NCBI RefSeq assembly: GCF_016031635.1
Contig: NZ_JACEGD010000047.1
Coordinates: 1 to 45,817, forward strand
Source: Bradyrhizobium diversitatis
GTDB taxonomy: Bacteria; Pseudomonadota; Alphaproteobacteria; Rhizobiales; Xanthobacteraceae
Direction of reading: 5' to 3'
Length of the DNA stretch: 45,817 nt
The notes below the pieces were generated by a model. The model had not been told where the DNA came from. It did no database searches and saw only the letters and a list, made by a program, of their open reading frames with translations. A program made the translations under genes and the position numbers. This document shows positions 10,019 through 18,822 of the stretch, in pieces. The first letter of the stretch is position 1. Every line of letters begins with the position of its first letter.

Positions 10019-11242
10019 TTAGCTGGATTTTGATTTCAGCATCGCGGTTGTCAATGGCACCAAAAGGATACCTCGGTCGCCCAATGTCTTGGTCCAGGCG
10101 CCGATGCGCTCGATCGAGACGGGCAGGGCCGAGGCCGTACCGACAGCGATGCCGCGTTCGCGTGCGGTCGATTCGAGCTTGTTGAGGGCGCGGTCGATCT
10201 CGGTCGGCGTCGGCACCACGTCGATGGCGATGTCGCCCTTGCCGAACGGCATGGCCTGGTTCGCCGCGGCCTGGGGCGCGATGCTGCGCGGCGAGGAGCC
10301 ATCGTCGAAGAAGCCGAGGCCGCGCTTGGCCGCCTCGCGGATGATCGGCTGCATCGCCGGCTCGGTCGCGATGAATCGCGCGCCCATGAAATTGGTGAGG
10401 CCGGCATAGCCCTGCATCCGGCTCAGGTGCCAATAGAGACGGTCCATGTTCTGGTCGGGGCTGAGCGAGGTCAGCAGCGTCTGCGGTCCCGGATCGTTGT
10501 CGGGGAAGTCATAGGGCTCCATCGGGATCTGGAGGAAGATCTCGTGGCGCTGCGCGCGGGCGCGCTCGGCGAGCTTGCCGGGGTCGGCGCCATAGGGCGT
10601 GAAGGCCAGCGTCACCGCCGGCGGCAGCTTCATGATCGCGTCCAGGGTCTTGGCGGCGCCGACGCCGAGGCCGCCGATCACGATCGCCACCACGGGCATC
10701 TTGGCGGCCTTGGCGCGGTCGGCGTCCGCCGCATAGACGTTGAACGGCTTCAGCCCGTCGGCGGTCATCGGGATCATGCCGTAGCGCGATTTCTCCAAGA
10801 GCTTCGGATTGATTCCGGCCATGACGGGCGGCGGGGCGGATGCCGCCTCGCCCTTGTCGGCGGCATCGCCACCGCCGATCACCACGTCGTGGCGGGCGCC
10901 GGTCGAGCCGTCGATCATGGTGATGGTCTTCTGCTCACCGGGGGCGGCCTGCTTCGGCGTCTCCTTGGTCTCGTGCTTGCCCTCTGGCTTGCTCTCCGAG
11001 CCGTGGCTGGAGGCCGCCGGCTTCTCGTCCGTGGCATCGGGAGCGCGGATCGCGATTCGGGTCATCGGCTCGCCGCCAAGCGGATCCTTGTTGAAGATGG
11101 CGAAACCGGCAAAGGTGAGGAGGAAAAGTCCGAGCAGGACGGCAAGCAGCTGCATGGCCGTGAACGGCAGCCGCAGCCGGCGTTTCCGGCGCGGCTTGTC
11201 CTGTCCGAGCGGCGCGCTCAGATCATCGGCCGTTTCAGTCAT
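10019..11242 (-). CDS. Divergent polysaccharide deacetylase family protein (YibQ type)
   Basis: Membrane-anchored periplasmic protein of 407 residues. The N-terminus is cytoplasmic and basic (PRRKRRLRL), followed by one membrane helix at about residues 28-50. A low-complexity linker rich in Lys, Glu, Ser and Pro runs to about residue 125. The C-terminal domain has the YibQ pattern: VAIVIGGLGVG, LPPAVTLAFTPYG, QIPMEPYDFPDNDPGPQTLL, GLTNFMGARF, GLGFFDDGSS. This is the deacetylase fold family that follows envC in Escherichia coli as well. The conserved neighbourhood with envC and ctpA implies a role in the cell envelope, but the substrate is unknown. A strong terminator hairpin separates it from ctpA. 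Confidence 0.85.
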   Translation of the reverse strand: MTETADDLSAPLGQDKPRRKRRLRLPFTAMQLLAVLLGLFLLTFAGFAIFNKDPLGGEPMTRIAIRAPDATDEKPAASSHGSESKPEGKHETKETPKQAAPGEQKTITMIDGSTGARHDVVIGGGDAADKGEAASAPPPVMAGINPKLLEKSRYGMIPMTADGLKPFNVYAADADRAKAAKMPVVAIVIGGLGVGAAKTLDAIMKLPPAVTLAFTPYGADPGKLAERARAQRHEIFLQIPMEPYDFPDNDPGPQTLLTSLSPDQNMDRLYWHLSRMQGYAGLTNFMGARFIATEPAMQPIIREAAKRGLGFFDDGSSPRSIAPQAAANQAMPFGKGDIAIDVVPTPTEIDRALNKLESTARERGIAVGTASALPVSIERIGAWTKTLGDRGILLVPLTTAMLKSKSS

Positions 11243-11332
11243 GCGAGATCCCGAATCACTCCAGCCGACGATACCATGCCGAGGTCAAGCGGCGGCAGGC
11301 CGGGATAGGCCGGGGGGTCGGGAGCCCCACGC

Positions 11333-11362
11333 AAAAAGGGCGGCTCCAGGAGCCGCCCTTTT
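11333..11362 (-). terminator. Rho-independent terminator of ctpA
   Basis: A 12-bp stem AAAAGGGCGGCT (11334-11345) with AGCCGCCCTTTT (11351-11362) is followed, read leftward, by TTTTT. The A-tract and T-tract on both sides would let it act in either direction, but only leftward genes flank it. Confidence 0.9.
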
Positions 11363-11386
11363 CGTCAGATCGCAGAATGCGAGGCC

Positions 11387-12748
11387 TTAGTTCGCCGCCT
11401 TGGGCCTGTCGGCCGTGGCCTTGTTGTCGCCGCCCGGCGTCGGCGCTGCGGAGGCGCTGTTCTTGATGCCGTGGAGCAGGTCGCCGGCAAGCTTGAGCGC
11501 CTTGTCGTCCTTGGCATCCGGCGGGACGTAGGACTGCGAGCCGGTCTTCTCGTCGCCGTCGTTCTTCAGATGGCCGCGCAGCGAAGCCTCGCCCTTGGTG
11601 TCGGTGCGCGACTTCAGCTCGTCCGGCACGTCCTGCAGCACCTCGATGTCGGGCACGATGCCCTTGGCCTGGATCGACTTGCCCGACGGCGTGTAGTAGC
11701 GGGCGGTGGTCAACCGTAGCGCGCCGTTACCGCTTCCGAGCGGGATGATGGTCTGCACCGAGCCCTTGCCGAACGAGCGCGTGCCGACGATCGTCGCACG
11801 CTTGTGGTCCTGCAGCGCGCCGGCGACGATTTCCGACGCCGAGGCCGAGCCGCCATTGACCAGCACGATGACCGGCCTGCCCTTGGTCAGGTCGCCCGCA
11901 TGCGCGGTGCGGCGCTGGGTCTCCTCGGCATTGCGGCCGCGGGTCGAGACGATCTCGCCCTTCTCAAGGAAGGAGTCCGAGACGGTGACCGCTTCCTCGA
12001 GCAGGCCGCCCGGATTGTTGCGCAGGTCGATGATGAAGCCCTTGAGCTTGTCGCCGCCGATCTGGTTCGTGAGGTTACCGATCTCCCGCTTCAGGCCTTC
12101 GGTGGTCTGCTCGTTGAAGGTGGTGATGCGGATGTAGCCGATATCGTCCTGTTCGACGCGCGCGCGCACCGAGCGGACACGGATGTTGTCGCGCACGAGC
12201 GTGACGTCGATTGGATTGTCCTGGCCCTTGCGGATGATCTTGAGCTTGATCTTGGTGTTGACCGGGCCGCGCATCTTCTCGACCGCCTGGTTCAGCGTCA
12301 GGCCCTGCACCGCCTCGTCGTCGAGGTTGGTGATGATGTCGTTGGCCATGACGCCGGCGCGCGAGGCGGGCGTGTCGTCGATCGGCGAGACCACCTTGAT
12401 CAGGCCGTCTTCCATCGTGACCTCGATGCCGAGACCGCCGAACTCACCGCGGGTCTGCACCTGCATGTCGCGGAAGCTCTTGGCGTCCATGTAGCTCGAA
12501 TGCGGATCGAGGCCGGTGAGCATGCCGCTGATGGCGGATTCGATCAGCTTGGTGTCGTCGGGCTTCTCGACATAGTCGGAGCGCACGCGCTCGAAGACGT
12601 CGCCGAACAGATTGAGCTGGCGATAGGTGTCCGCGGTGGCGGCTCGCGCGCTGGAGCCCATGAAGACCGCGCGCGGCTGGGTCACGAACAGCGTCAGCGC
12701 TGCACCGGTGGCGGCGCTGAGGAGGATTACTGAAGTCTTGCGCATCAT
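11387..12748 (-). CDS. ctpA: Carboxy-terminal processing protease (S41A family)
   Basis: Periplasmic serine protease that trims or degrades envelope proteins. It has 453 residues. An N-terminal hydrophobic signal or anchor occupies residues 7-23. The PDZ domain, at about 98-185, has GGLGIEV and SPIDDTPASRAGVMANDII. The S41 catalytic core has IRITTFNE, FIIDLRNNPGG and the catalytic Ser303 within GGSASASE. Lys328 is in SFGKGS, with the Ser-Lys spacing of 25 known for Tsp. The C-terminus is a Lys/Ala/Thr-rich tail. The ATG overlaps the envC stop as ATGA, so the two are coupled; in other bacteria this kind of protease works together with murein hydrolases. Confidence 0.95.
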   Translation of the reverse strand: MMRKTSVILLSAATGAALTLFVTQPRAVFMGSSARAATADTYRQLNLFGDVFERVRSDYVEKPDDTKLIESAISGMLTGLDPHSSYMDAKSFRDMQVQTRGEFGGLGIEVTMEDGLIKVVSPIDDTPASRAGVMANDIITNLDDEAVQGLTLNQAVEKMRGPVNTKIKLKIIRKGQDNPIDVTLVRDNIRVRSVRARVEQDDIGYIRITTFNEQTTEGLKREIGNLTNQIGGDKLKGFIIDLRNNPGGLLEEAVTVSDSFLEKGEIVSTRGRNAEETQRRTAHAGDLTKGRPVIVLVNGGSASASEIVAGALQDHKRATIVGTRSFGKGSVQTIIPLGSGNGALRLTTARYYTPSGKSIQAKGIVPDIEVLQDVPDELKSRTDTKGEASLRGHLKNDGDEKTGSQSYVPPDAKDDKALKLAGDLLHGIKNSASAAPTPGGDNKATADRPKAAN

Positions 12749-14082
12749 CCGCGAACCTTCTCGCCTTCATTTGCGGCCCACCATGGGCCTGGATCGATTG
12801 GAGTGCCGTCTTTACGGAACTCGACATACAGCACAGGTTGACTCGCGTTCGTGGCGAGAATGGAGGCGACTTGTGAGGTCGATCCCATGGTCGCGACCGG
12901 CTCCCCCGTGAGCACAAACTGTCCGATGTTGACCGAAATGCGCTCCATCCCGGCGATCAGGACATGATACCCGCCACCGGCGTTTAGGATCAAGAGTTGT
13001 CCATAGCTACGGAACGGCCCGGCATAGACCACCCAGCCGTCACACGGCGTCGTGACCTGGGAGCCGGGCTTGGTGGCCAGCGAAATCCCCTTCTGGACCC
13101 CGCCAACCCCGTCGGAACCGCCAAAGTCCCTGATCTTGTTACCGTTAACAGGGAGAGGCAAAAGGCCCTTGGCGGAAGCGAAGGCGATCGCCGGGGTGTT
13201 GCGGGACTTGTCCTTGAAAGCGCCCGGGCCCGATTTGGCGTTGATGTTGGCGCTGGCGGCCGCCTTGGCCTCGGCCTGCCTTGCGGCCTCCGCGGCCTTC
13301 TCGGCAGCCTTGGCGGCGCTCTGCAGGTCCTGCTCCATCTTGGCGATCAGCCCCTGGAGATCGCCGACCTGCCGTGAAAGCGCGATGGCGCGCGAACTCT
13401 CGGCGTCCAGGTCCTTTTCGCGTGCCGCCTGCTGGCGCTGCCGCTCGTCGACCAAAGCGGCGAGCCGGGTCTGATCGTTACGGACCCTGTCGCGGTCAGA
13501 GGCGAGCTGGTCGCGCTCGGTGGCGATGGCCTTGCGCAAGGCCACGAGCTCGCCGAGCTCGGCCGCGATCTTCTCGGCGCGGCCGCGCAATTCCGGCACG
13601 ACGGCGCCGAGCAGCATCGCCGTGCGCAGTGATTGCAGCGCATCTTCGGGCCGCACCAGCAGCGCCGGCGGCGTGCGCCTTCCGGCGCGCTGCAAGGCCG
13701 CGAGCACTTCGACGATGTCGGCCCGGCGTGAATCGAGCGAGCTGCGCATCTGCTGCTCGCGGCCGTTCAGCGCGCGCAGCCGCGCTTCGGCCTCGTCGAT
13801 CTTGCTCTCCACGGTGCGCACATTGGCCGCGGTCTCGATCAGCTGCTGATTGAGCTGGGTGCGGTCCTGGCCGAGCGCGGTGATCTCGGCCTTGAGCTTG
13901 GCCTGCGCTTCTTCCGCGCCCCTCTGCCTGGCGCGCGCAGCTTCCAGCTCCTGCTCGCGCTGCTTGATCGCGTCGGGCGAGATGGCTGCGGTCTGGGGCG
14001 CCGGTGTTGCCGTCTGGGCTTGCGCGAGGCTTGCGCCGGCGACGTTGGCGATCAGCAGCAGGTTGAGAATCGGCGCTCGCAT
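12745..14082 (-). CDS. envC: EnvC-type murein hydrolase activator (degenerate LytM/M23)
   Basis: Periplasmic protein expected to activate amidases that split the septal wall. The 445 residues start with a signal peptide (hydrophobic residues 5-20, cleavage near AQA). A very long coiled coil follows, from about 40 to 290, rich in Glu, Arg, Gln and Ala. The C-terminal LytM domain occupies about 310-430. Its zinc ligands are missing: KGISLAT stands where HKGID would carry the first histidine and aspartate, and LYVEFRKDG stands where LHFE would carry the last histidine. This is the pattern of EnvC rather than of an active endopeptidase. It overlaps ctpA by four bases and is 34 bases downstream of rlmH. 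Confidence 0.9.
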   Translation of the reverse strand: MRAPILNLLLIANVAGASLAQAQTATPAPQTAAISPDAIKQREQELEAARARQRGAEEAQAKLKAEITALGQDRTQLNQQLIETAANVRTVESKIDEAEARLRALNGREQQMRSSLDSRRADIVEVLAALQRAGRRTPPALLVRPEDALQSLRTAMLLGAVVPELRGRAEKIAAELGELVALRKAIATERDQLASDRDRVRNDQTRLAALVDERQRQQAAREKDLDAESSRAIALSRQVGDLQGLIAKMEQDLQSAAKAAEKAAEAARQAEAKAAASANINAKSGPGAFKDKSRNTPAIAFASAKGLLPLPVNGNKIRDFGGSDGVGGVQKGISLATKPGSQVTTPCDGWVVYAGPFRSYGQLLILNAGGGYHVLIAGMERISVNIGQFVLTGEPVATMGSTSQVASILATNASQPVLYVEFRKDGTPIDPGPWWAANEGEKVRG

Positions 14083-14116
14083 CGCTTCTCGGCAAAAGTG
14101 CTCGTTGTGGCGCGCA

Positions 14117-14599
14117 TCACGCGCGGTGATAGGGATGGCCCGCCAGAATCGTGGCGGCCCGATAAAGCTGTTCCAGAAGCATGACGCGGACCATTTGGTG
14201 CGGCCAGGTCGCAGAGCCGAACGCGATCGCGAGCTTGGCCTTACGGCGCAATTCGGGCGAAAGTCCGTCCGCCCCTCCGATCACGAAAATAGTATGTCCG
14301 GCGCCTTCGTCGCGCCAGCGTCCGAGATGCCGTGCGAATACGGTGGACTCGAGATTCTGGCCGCGTTCGTCCAGCGCCACCAGGACGGATCTTTCCGGGA
14401 TATGCGCCGAGATCGCCGTGGCCTCCTCGGCCATCCGTGTCGCGGGATCGCGCGCGCGGCTCTCGGGAATTTCGTGGATGCTGAGCTCGCGGAATCCAAG
14501 CTTGCGGCCGGCCTCGTCGAACCGCTCGAAATAGCGGTCGGCAAGCTCCCGTTCGGGGCCCTGCTTCAGCCGGCCCACCGCAATGACAGCAACACGCAT
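14117..14599 (-). CDS. rlmH: 23S rRNA (pseudouridine1915-N3)-methyltransferase
   Basis: SPOUT-class methyltransferase acting on pseudouridine 1915 of 23S rRNA in helix 69. It has 160 residues, full family length. FVIGGADGLSPELRRKAK forms the SAM-binding knot and the protein ends in the conserved HPYHR. The start at 14599 (MRVAVIAVGRLK) agrees with the family N-terminus. A perfect 16-base tandem duplication abuts the start codon. It follows rsfS, as in many bacteria. Confidence 0.95.
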   Translation of the reverse strand: MRVAVIAVGRLKQGPERELADRYFERFDEAGRKLGFRELSIHEIPESRARDPATRMAEEATAISAHIPERSVLVALDERGQNLESTVFARHLGRWRDEGAGHTIFVIGGADGLSPELRRKAKLAIAFGSATWPHQMVRVMLLEQLYRAATILAGHPYHRA

Positions 14600-14630
14600 G
14601 ATATCTTCAGGGTCTGATATCTTCAGGGTC
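14599..14630. repeat. 16-base perfect tandem duplication at the rlmH start
   Basis: TGATATCTTCAGGGTC occurs twice in direct succession, at 14599-14614 and 14615-14630. The first copy includes the base complementary to the first base of the rlmH ATG, so the duplication lies exactly in the translation start region. Confidence 0.9.
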
Positions 14631-14709
14631 GCGCTTCAAGACCGCGCGCAACAAGCGCGCGCACGACGCTAGCATGCGCGTCAGCCGATTCGAAATCGGC
14701 TCGATGAGC

Positions 14710-15147
14710 CTAGATCGCCTTCGCCGCCCCCGGGCCCTGGGTGTACAATCTCTCGAGATTGTAGAACTCGCGGACCTCGGGTCTGAACACGTGCACGATC
14801 ACGTCGCCGGAATCGATCAGCACCCAGTCGCAATTGGGCAAGCCCTCGACATGGATGTTCTTGATGCCGTTTTCCTTGAGGCTCTTGGTGACGTTTTCCG
14901 CGATCGCGCCGACGTGCCGGTTCACCCGGCCGGTGGTCACGATCATGTAGTCGGAGTACGCCGATTTGCCGCGAAGGTCGATGGTGACCGTCTCTTCCGC
15001 CTTCATGTCCTCGAGGCGGGAGAGGATCAGGCTCAGCGTCTTGTCGGCGTCGGGTTGCGCCTTCAAGTCCGCAGCTTTGGTCGATGTTTTACGCGTAGGC
15101 TTGGCAACCTTGGGTAAAACAGGCTTCGTCGAAGCTGACTTGGACAA
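14710..15147 (-). CDS. rsfS: Ribosomal silencing factor RsfS
   Basis: Protein that binds ribosomal protein L14 and blocks joining of the subunits when nutrients are scarce. The 145 residues have a Lys/Ser/Thr-rich N-terminal extension of about 30 residues. The RsfS core follows: IDLRGKSAYSDYMIVTTGRVNRHVGAIAENV, IHVEGLPNCDWVLIDSGDVIVHVF and FYNLERLY. No ATG is available in frame. The start is TTG at 15147, or alternatively CTG at 15162, which would add five residues; both depend on a rare start codon. It lies between nadD and rlmH, a common arrangement. Confidence 0.9.
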   Translation of the reverse strand: MSKSASTKPVLPKVAKPTRKTSTKAADLKAQPDADKTLSLILSRLEDMKAEETVTIDLRGKSAYSDYMIVTTGRVNRHVGAIAENVTKSLKENGIKNIHVEGLPNCDWVLIDSGDVIVHVFRPEVREFYNLERLYTQGPGAAKAI

Positions 15148-15277
15148 TACAGATGTGGTCAGGGACCATTCCTTTCACTGTATCGCGAACGCGAATCCGG
15201 CGCTCACTGGTTACACTACATCATGTGGGGTTAAGGGTTTCAATATGCCAGAGAGCCCCCGGCCCGCACACTTCGTC

Positions 15278-15922
15278 TCACTTCGTACCTTTCCAGCTCC
15301 CGTCCGGGTTCCGCAGGCCCGTCGAGGAGAGGTTCAGCTTCAATCCGGTCAGGAAGACCCAGGCGGGCGCCGGCCGATCCGCAAGTCCTGCCGCCTTCGT
15401 CTCGGGCAGGCGGTAGCGCGATAGCGCCTGGGCGGCGGGGGAGGCGAGGGCACGAAAACTCTGCGGCGGGCGATCGATGATGGCCATCGGCACCTGGGCG
15501 GCGATGCGCCGCCAGTCCTGCCAACGGTGGAATTGAGCGAGATTGTCGGCGCCCATGATCCAGACAAAGCGCAGGCCGGGGAAGCGGCGGCGCAAGGTGT
15601 TGATCGTGTCGATAGTGTAGCGCGTACGGATGACGGATTCGAGACAGCTCACCTCGATGCGCGGATCATCCGCGACGTCGCGCGCGGCCTGCATGCGCGC
15701 GCCGACCTCGTGCAGTGTGCCGTTCTCCTTCAGCGGATTGCCGGGCGTGACCAGCCACCACACGCGATCGAGCTGCAATCGCTTCAGCGCAAACTGGCTG
15801 ATGGCGCGATGCGCCTGATGCGGCGGATTGAAGGAGCCGCCGAGCAGGCCGATGCGCATGCCCGGCGTGTGGGGCGGGACCGCTTGCGCCGGGGAACGCG
15901 GCACGACGAAATTGTTGCTCAA
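15278..15922 (-). CDS. nadD: Nicotinate-nucleotide adenylyltransferase
   Basis: Transfers AMP from ATP to nicotinate mononucleotide in NAD synthesis. The 214 residues include the nucleotidyltransferase start GLLGGSFNPPHQAHR (with the HxGH-like PPHQAH), WWLVTPGNPLKE, MGADNLAQFHRWQDW and the C-terminal signature LNLSSTGLR, a variant of ISSTxIR. The start is TTG at 15922, preceded by GAGG at 8 bases; the later ATG at 15859 has no ribosome binding site. It lies 19 bases after the proA stop and is clearly part of the same transcript. Confidence 0.93.
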   Translation of the reverse strand: MSNNFVVPRSPAQAVPPHTPGMRIGLLGGSFNPPHQAHRAISQFALKRLQLDRVWWLVTPGNPLKENGTLHEVGARMQAARDVADDPRIEVSCLESVIRTRYTIDTINTLRRRFPGLRFVWIMGADNLAQFHRWQDWRRIAAQVPMAIIDRPPQSFRALASPAAQALSRYRLPETKAAGLADRPAPAWVFLTGLKLNLSSTGLRNPDGSWKGTK

Positions 15923-15941
15923 TGCCCGCGCCTCGCGACGT

Positions 15942-17237
15942 TTACGGCCGGGTCTGCCCGGTGCCGTGGACGCGATATTTGAAGCTCGTCAATTGCTCGG
16001 CGCCGACCGGACCGCGGGCGTGGAACCGGCCGGTGGCGATCCCGATCTCGGCGCCGAAACCGAACTCGCCGCCGTCGGCGAACTGCGTCGAGGCGTTGTG
16101 CAGCACGATCGCGGAATCGACCTCGCTCAGGAATTTCTTCGCGGCAGCCTCGTCCGCGCTCACGATCGCGTCGGTGTGATGCGAGCCGTGACTCTGGATG
16201 TGCGCGATCGCGCCGTCGACGCCGTCGACCACCTTCGCCGCGATGATCGCGTCGAGATATTCGGTGTCCCAATCGTCTTCGCTGGCGGGCTTGACCCGTG
16301 CATCGGCGTTCTGCACGGCGTCGTCGCCGCGCACCTCGCAGCCGGCATCGAGCAGCATCTCGACCAGCGGCTTCAGGTTGTTGCCGGCAGCGGCGCGATC
16401 GACCAGCAGCGTCTCGGCCGCGCCGCAGACGCCGGTGCGTCGCATCTTGGCATTGAGCACGATCGACTTCGCCATTGCGAGGTCGGCGCTGCCATCGACA
16501 TAGACGTGGTTGACGCCTTCGAGATGCGCGAACACCGGCACGCGCGCCTCCTGCTCGACGCGCGCGACGAGGCTCTTGCCTCCGCGCGGCACGATCACGT
16601 CGATCGCACCGTTCAGGCCTGACAGCATCATGCCGACCGCGGCGCGGTCGCGCGTCGGCACCAGCGTGATCGCAGCTTCGGGAAGGGCCGCTTCGCGCAG
16701 GCCCTGCACCAGGCACTCATGAATGGCACGGCAGGAGCGAAAACTGTCGGAGCCGCCGCGCAGGATCACGGCATTGCCGGACTTCAGGCACAGCACGCCG
16801 GCGTCCGCCGCAACGTTCGGACGGCTCTCGAAGATGACGCCGACCACGCCGAGCGGCACGCGTACGCGCTCGATGGTCATGCCGTTCGGCCGCTGCCAGC
16901 TCTCGGTGACGACGCCGATGGGATCGGCGATGCCGCGGACGATGGCGATCCCTTCGGCCATGCCTTCGATCCGCGCCGGCGTCAGCGTCAGGCGGTCGAT
17001 GAAGGAGGAGGTTGCGTTGCCGGAGGCGCGGGCTTCCGCGACGTCCTCGGCATTGGCGGCGAGAATCGCGGCCGCATGGTTGCGGATCGCCCGCTCCATC
17101 GCGTCCAGCGCGCGGTTCTTCTGCTCCGGCGGCGCCAGCGCCAGCACGCGCGCGGCAGCGCGGGCCCGGGTTCCGAGATCGGACATCAGCGCCTGAAGAT
17201 CGGCATTGCCGTCAACGGCTTTCAGGGGGGCGGCCAT
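15942..17237 (-). CDS. proA: Gamma-glutamyl phosphate reductase
   Basis: Second step of proline synthesis, reducing gamma-glutamyl phosphate with NADPH to glutamate semialdehyde. It has 431 residues. The ALDH-fold signatures are RVPLGVVGVIFESRPNV, CLKSGNAVILRGGSDS and VPRGGKSLV, and the catalytic cysteine lies in RRTGVCGAAETLLVD. ATG start at 17237. It is 259 bases downstream of proB, with a palindromic repeat between them. Confidence 0.96.
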   Translation of the reverse strand: MAAPLKAVDGNADLQALMSDLGTRARAAARVLALAPPEQKNRALDAMERAIRNHAAAILAANAEDVAEARASGNATSSFIDRLTLTPARIEGMAEGIAIVRGIADPIGVVTESWQRPNGMTIERVRVPLGVVGVIFESRPNVAADAGVLCLKSGNAVILRGGSDSFRSCRAIHECLVQGLREAALPEAAITLVPTRDRAAVGMMLSGLNGAIDVIVPRGGKSLVARVEQEARVPVFAHLEGVNHVYVDGSADLAMAKSIVLNAKMRRTGVCGAAETLLVDRAAAGNNLKPLVEMLLDAGCEVRGDDAVQNADARVKPASEDDWDTEYLDAIIAAKVVDGVDGAIAHIQSHGSHHTDAIVSADEAAAKKFLSEVDSAIVLHNASTQFADGGEFGFGAEIGIATGRFHARGPVGAEQLTSFKYRVHGTGQTRP

Positions 17238-17403
17238 GGGTTCAACCTTCTGCTAAGGCGGTGTCCTAGCACGGAAATCCTGCTTTTGCGAAGGGCGGGG
17301 CGGGTATGGCAGGTCTCCCGGCGCTCGCTGCTGGGGTGGGCTGATGGCTCAGCCTCCGGCGTCGTGGCCGAGCTTGTCCCAGCCATCCACGCATCACCTT
17401 CGC

Positions 17404-17486
17404 CGTCATTCCGGGATGGTCCGAAGGACCAGACCCGGAATCTCGAGATTCCGGGTTCGGCGCTGGCGCGCCGCCCCGGAATGACG
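17404..17486. repeat. Palindromic intergenic repeat (family A)
   Basis: The outer arms are CGTCATTCCGGG and CCCCGGAATGACGG. The inner arms are ACCCGGAATCTCGAG and ATTCCGGGTT. The element sits between proB and proA. Confidence 0.85.
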
Positions 17487-17496
17487 GTGCGGTCAC

Positions 17497-18618
17497 TTAC
17501 CCGCCCACTACGAGATCGTCGCGGTGGATCATCTCGGAGCGCCCGCTGATGCCGAGGATGCTCATCACGTCCGGGGAGGAGCGGCCCTTGATCCGCTCGG
17601 CGACCTCGGCGTCATAGGCGATCAGGCCGCGGCCGACCTCGCTGCTGTCGGGGCCGCGGACGATGACGGCATCGCCGCGGGCGAACTGGCCCTCCACCTT
17701 GATCACGCCGGCCGGCAACAGGCTGGCGCCGGCGCGCAGCGCCGTCACGGCACCCGCATCGATCGTCAGCGTGCCCTTCGGCTCCAGCGTGCCTGCGATC
17801 CAGCGCTTTCGCGAGGTGATGGGGTTAGCCGGCGTCAGGAACCAGGTGCAGCGGCCGCCATTGGCGATCGCCTGCAGGGGATGCTCGATCTTGCCGGAGG
17901 CGATCAGCATGTGGGTGCCGCCCGTCGTGGCGATCTTGGCCGCCTCGACCTTGGTGCGCATGCCGCCGCGCGACAGCTCGGACTCGGCGTCTCCCGCCAC
18001 CGCCTCGATCTCCGAGGAGATGCTCTCGACCACGGGAATGAGCTTTGCGTCCGGATTGTTCTTCGGCGGGGCGTCGTAGAGCCCGTCGATGTCGGACAGC
18101 AACACGAGCAGGTCGGCGCTCGCCATGGTGGCGACGCGCGCGGCGAGGCGGTCATTGTCGCCGTAGCGGATTTCGTTGGTGGCCACCGTGTCGTTCTCGT
18201 TGATCACGGGGATCGCGCGCCATTCCAGCAGCTTGCCGATGGTGGAGCGGGCGTTGAGATAGCGGCGGCGCTCCTCGGTGTCCTGGAGCGTCACCAGGAT
18301 CTGGCCGGCGCCGATGCCGTGCGCCCCCAGCACCTCGGACCAGATCCGCGCCAGCGCGATCTGGCCGACCGCGGCGGCGGCCTGGCTCTCCTCCAGCTTC
18401 AACGGACCGCGCGGCAGCTTGAGGCGGCTGCGGCCGAGCGCGATCGAGCCGGAGGAGACGACCAGGACGTCGCGTCCTTCGCTGTGCAGCCTGGCCATGT
18501 CGTCGGCGAGCGCGGCGAGCCAGGACGCGCGTACCTCGCCCTTGTCGGAATCCACCAGCAGTGCGGAGCCGACCTTGACGACGATACGGCGGAATTGACT
18601 GAGTTCGGGGCTGGCCAT
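17497..18618 (-). CDS. proB: Glutamate 5-kinase
   Basis: First step of proline synthesis, phosphorylating the gamma-carboxylate of glutamate. It has 373 residues: an N-terminal amino-acid-kinase domain (VVKVGSALL, VLVVSSGSIALGR, PVINENDTVAT, RYGDNDRLAARVA, LLSDIDGLYD, GGMRTKVEAAKIA) and a C-terminal PUA domain from about 275. The reading frame is open for 410 more codons upstream, but the ATG at 18618 is chosen because homology begins at MASPELSQFRRIVVKVGS and the upstream part has no recognisable domain. In many relatives obgE lies directly upstream; here about 3.7 kb of other genes intervene. Confidence 0.95.
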   Translation of the reverse strand: MASPELSQFRRIVVKVGSALLVDSDKGEVRASWLAALADDMARLHSEGRDVLVVSSGSIALGRSRLKLPRGPLKLEESQAAAAVGQIALARIWSEVLGAHGIGAGQILVTLQDTEERRRYLNARSTIGKLLEWRAIPVINENDTVATNEIRYGDNDRLAARVATMASADLLVLLSDIDGLYDAPPKNNPDAKLIPVVESISSEIEAVAGDAESELSRGGMRTKVEAAKIATTGGTHMLIASGKIEHPLQAIANGGRCTWFLTPANPITSRKRWIAGTLEPKGTLTIDAGAVTALRAGASLLPAGVIKVEGQFARGDAVIVRGPDSSEVGRGLIAYDAEVAERIKGRSSPDVMSILGISGRSEMIHRDDLVVGG

Positions 18619-18822
18619 GTGTGTATGCGCTGGCGCGTGTGGCGAATTGCTCTGCATCGGAAGCGGCGGAGCGAAAGAGCGGCGCCGGTGAGGCCTGCTT
18701 TTGCAGCAGGACGATGGCCGGCGCAAGGCGGGCGAGATGGTAAACGGCCAACGTCGGCCTTGTCTTGGACGCCAAGCCGGTTCTAATGCCGGCAACCAAA
18801 AACGGGCTTGGAGAGGAAACGT

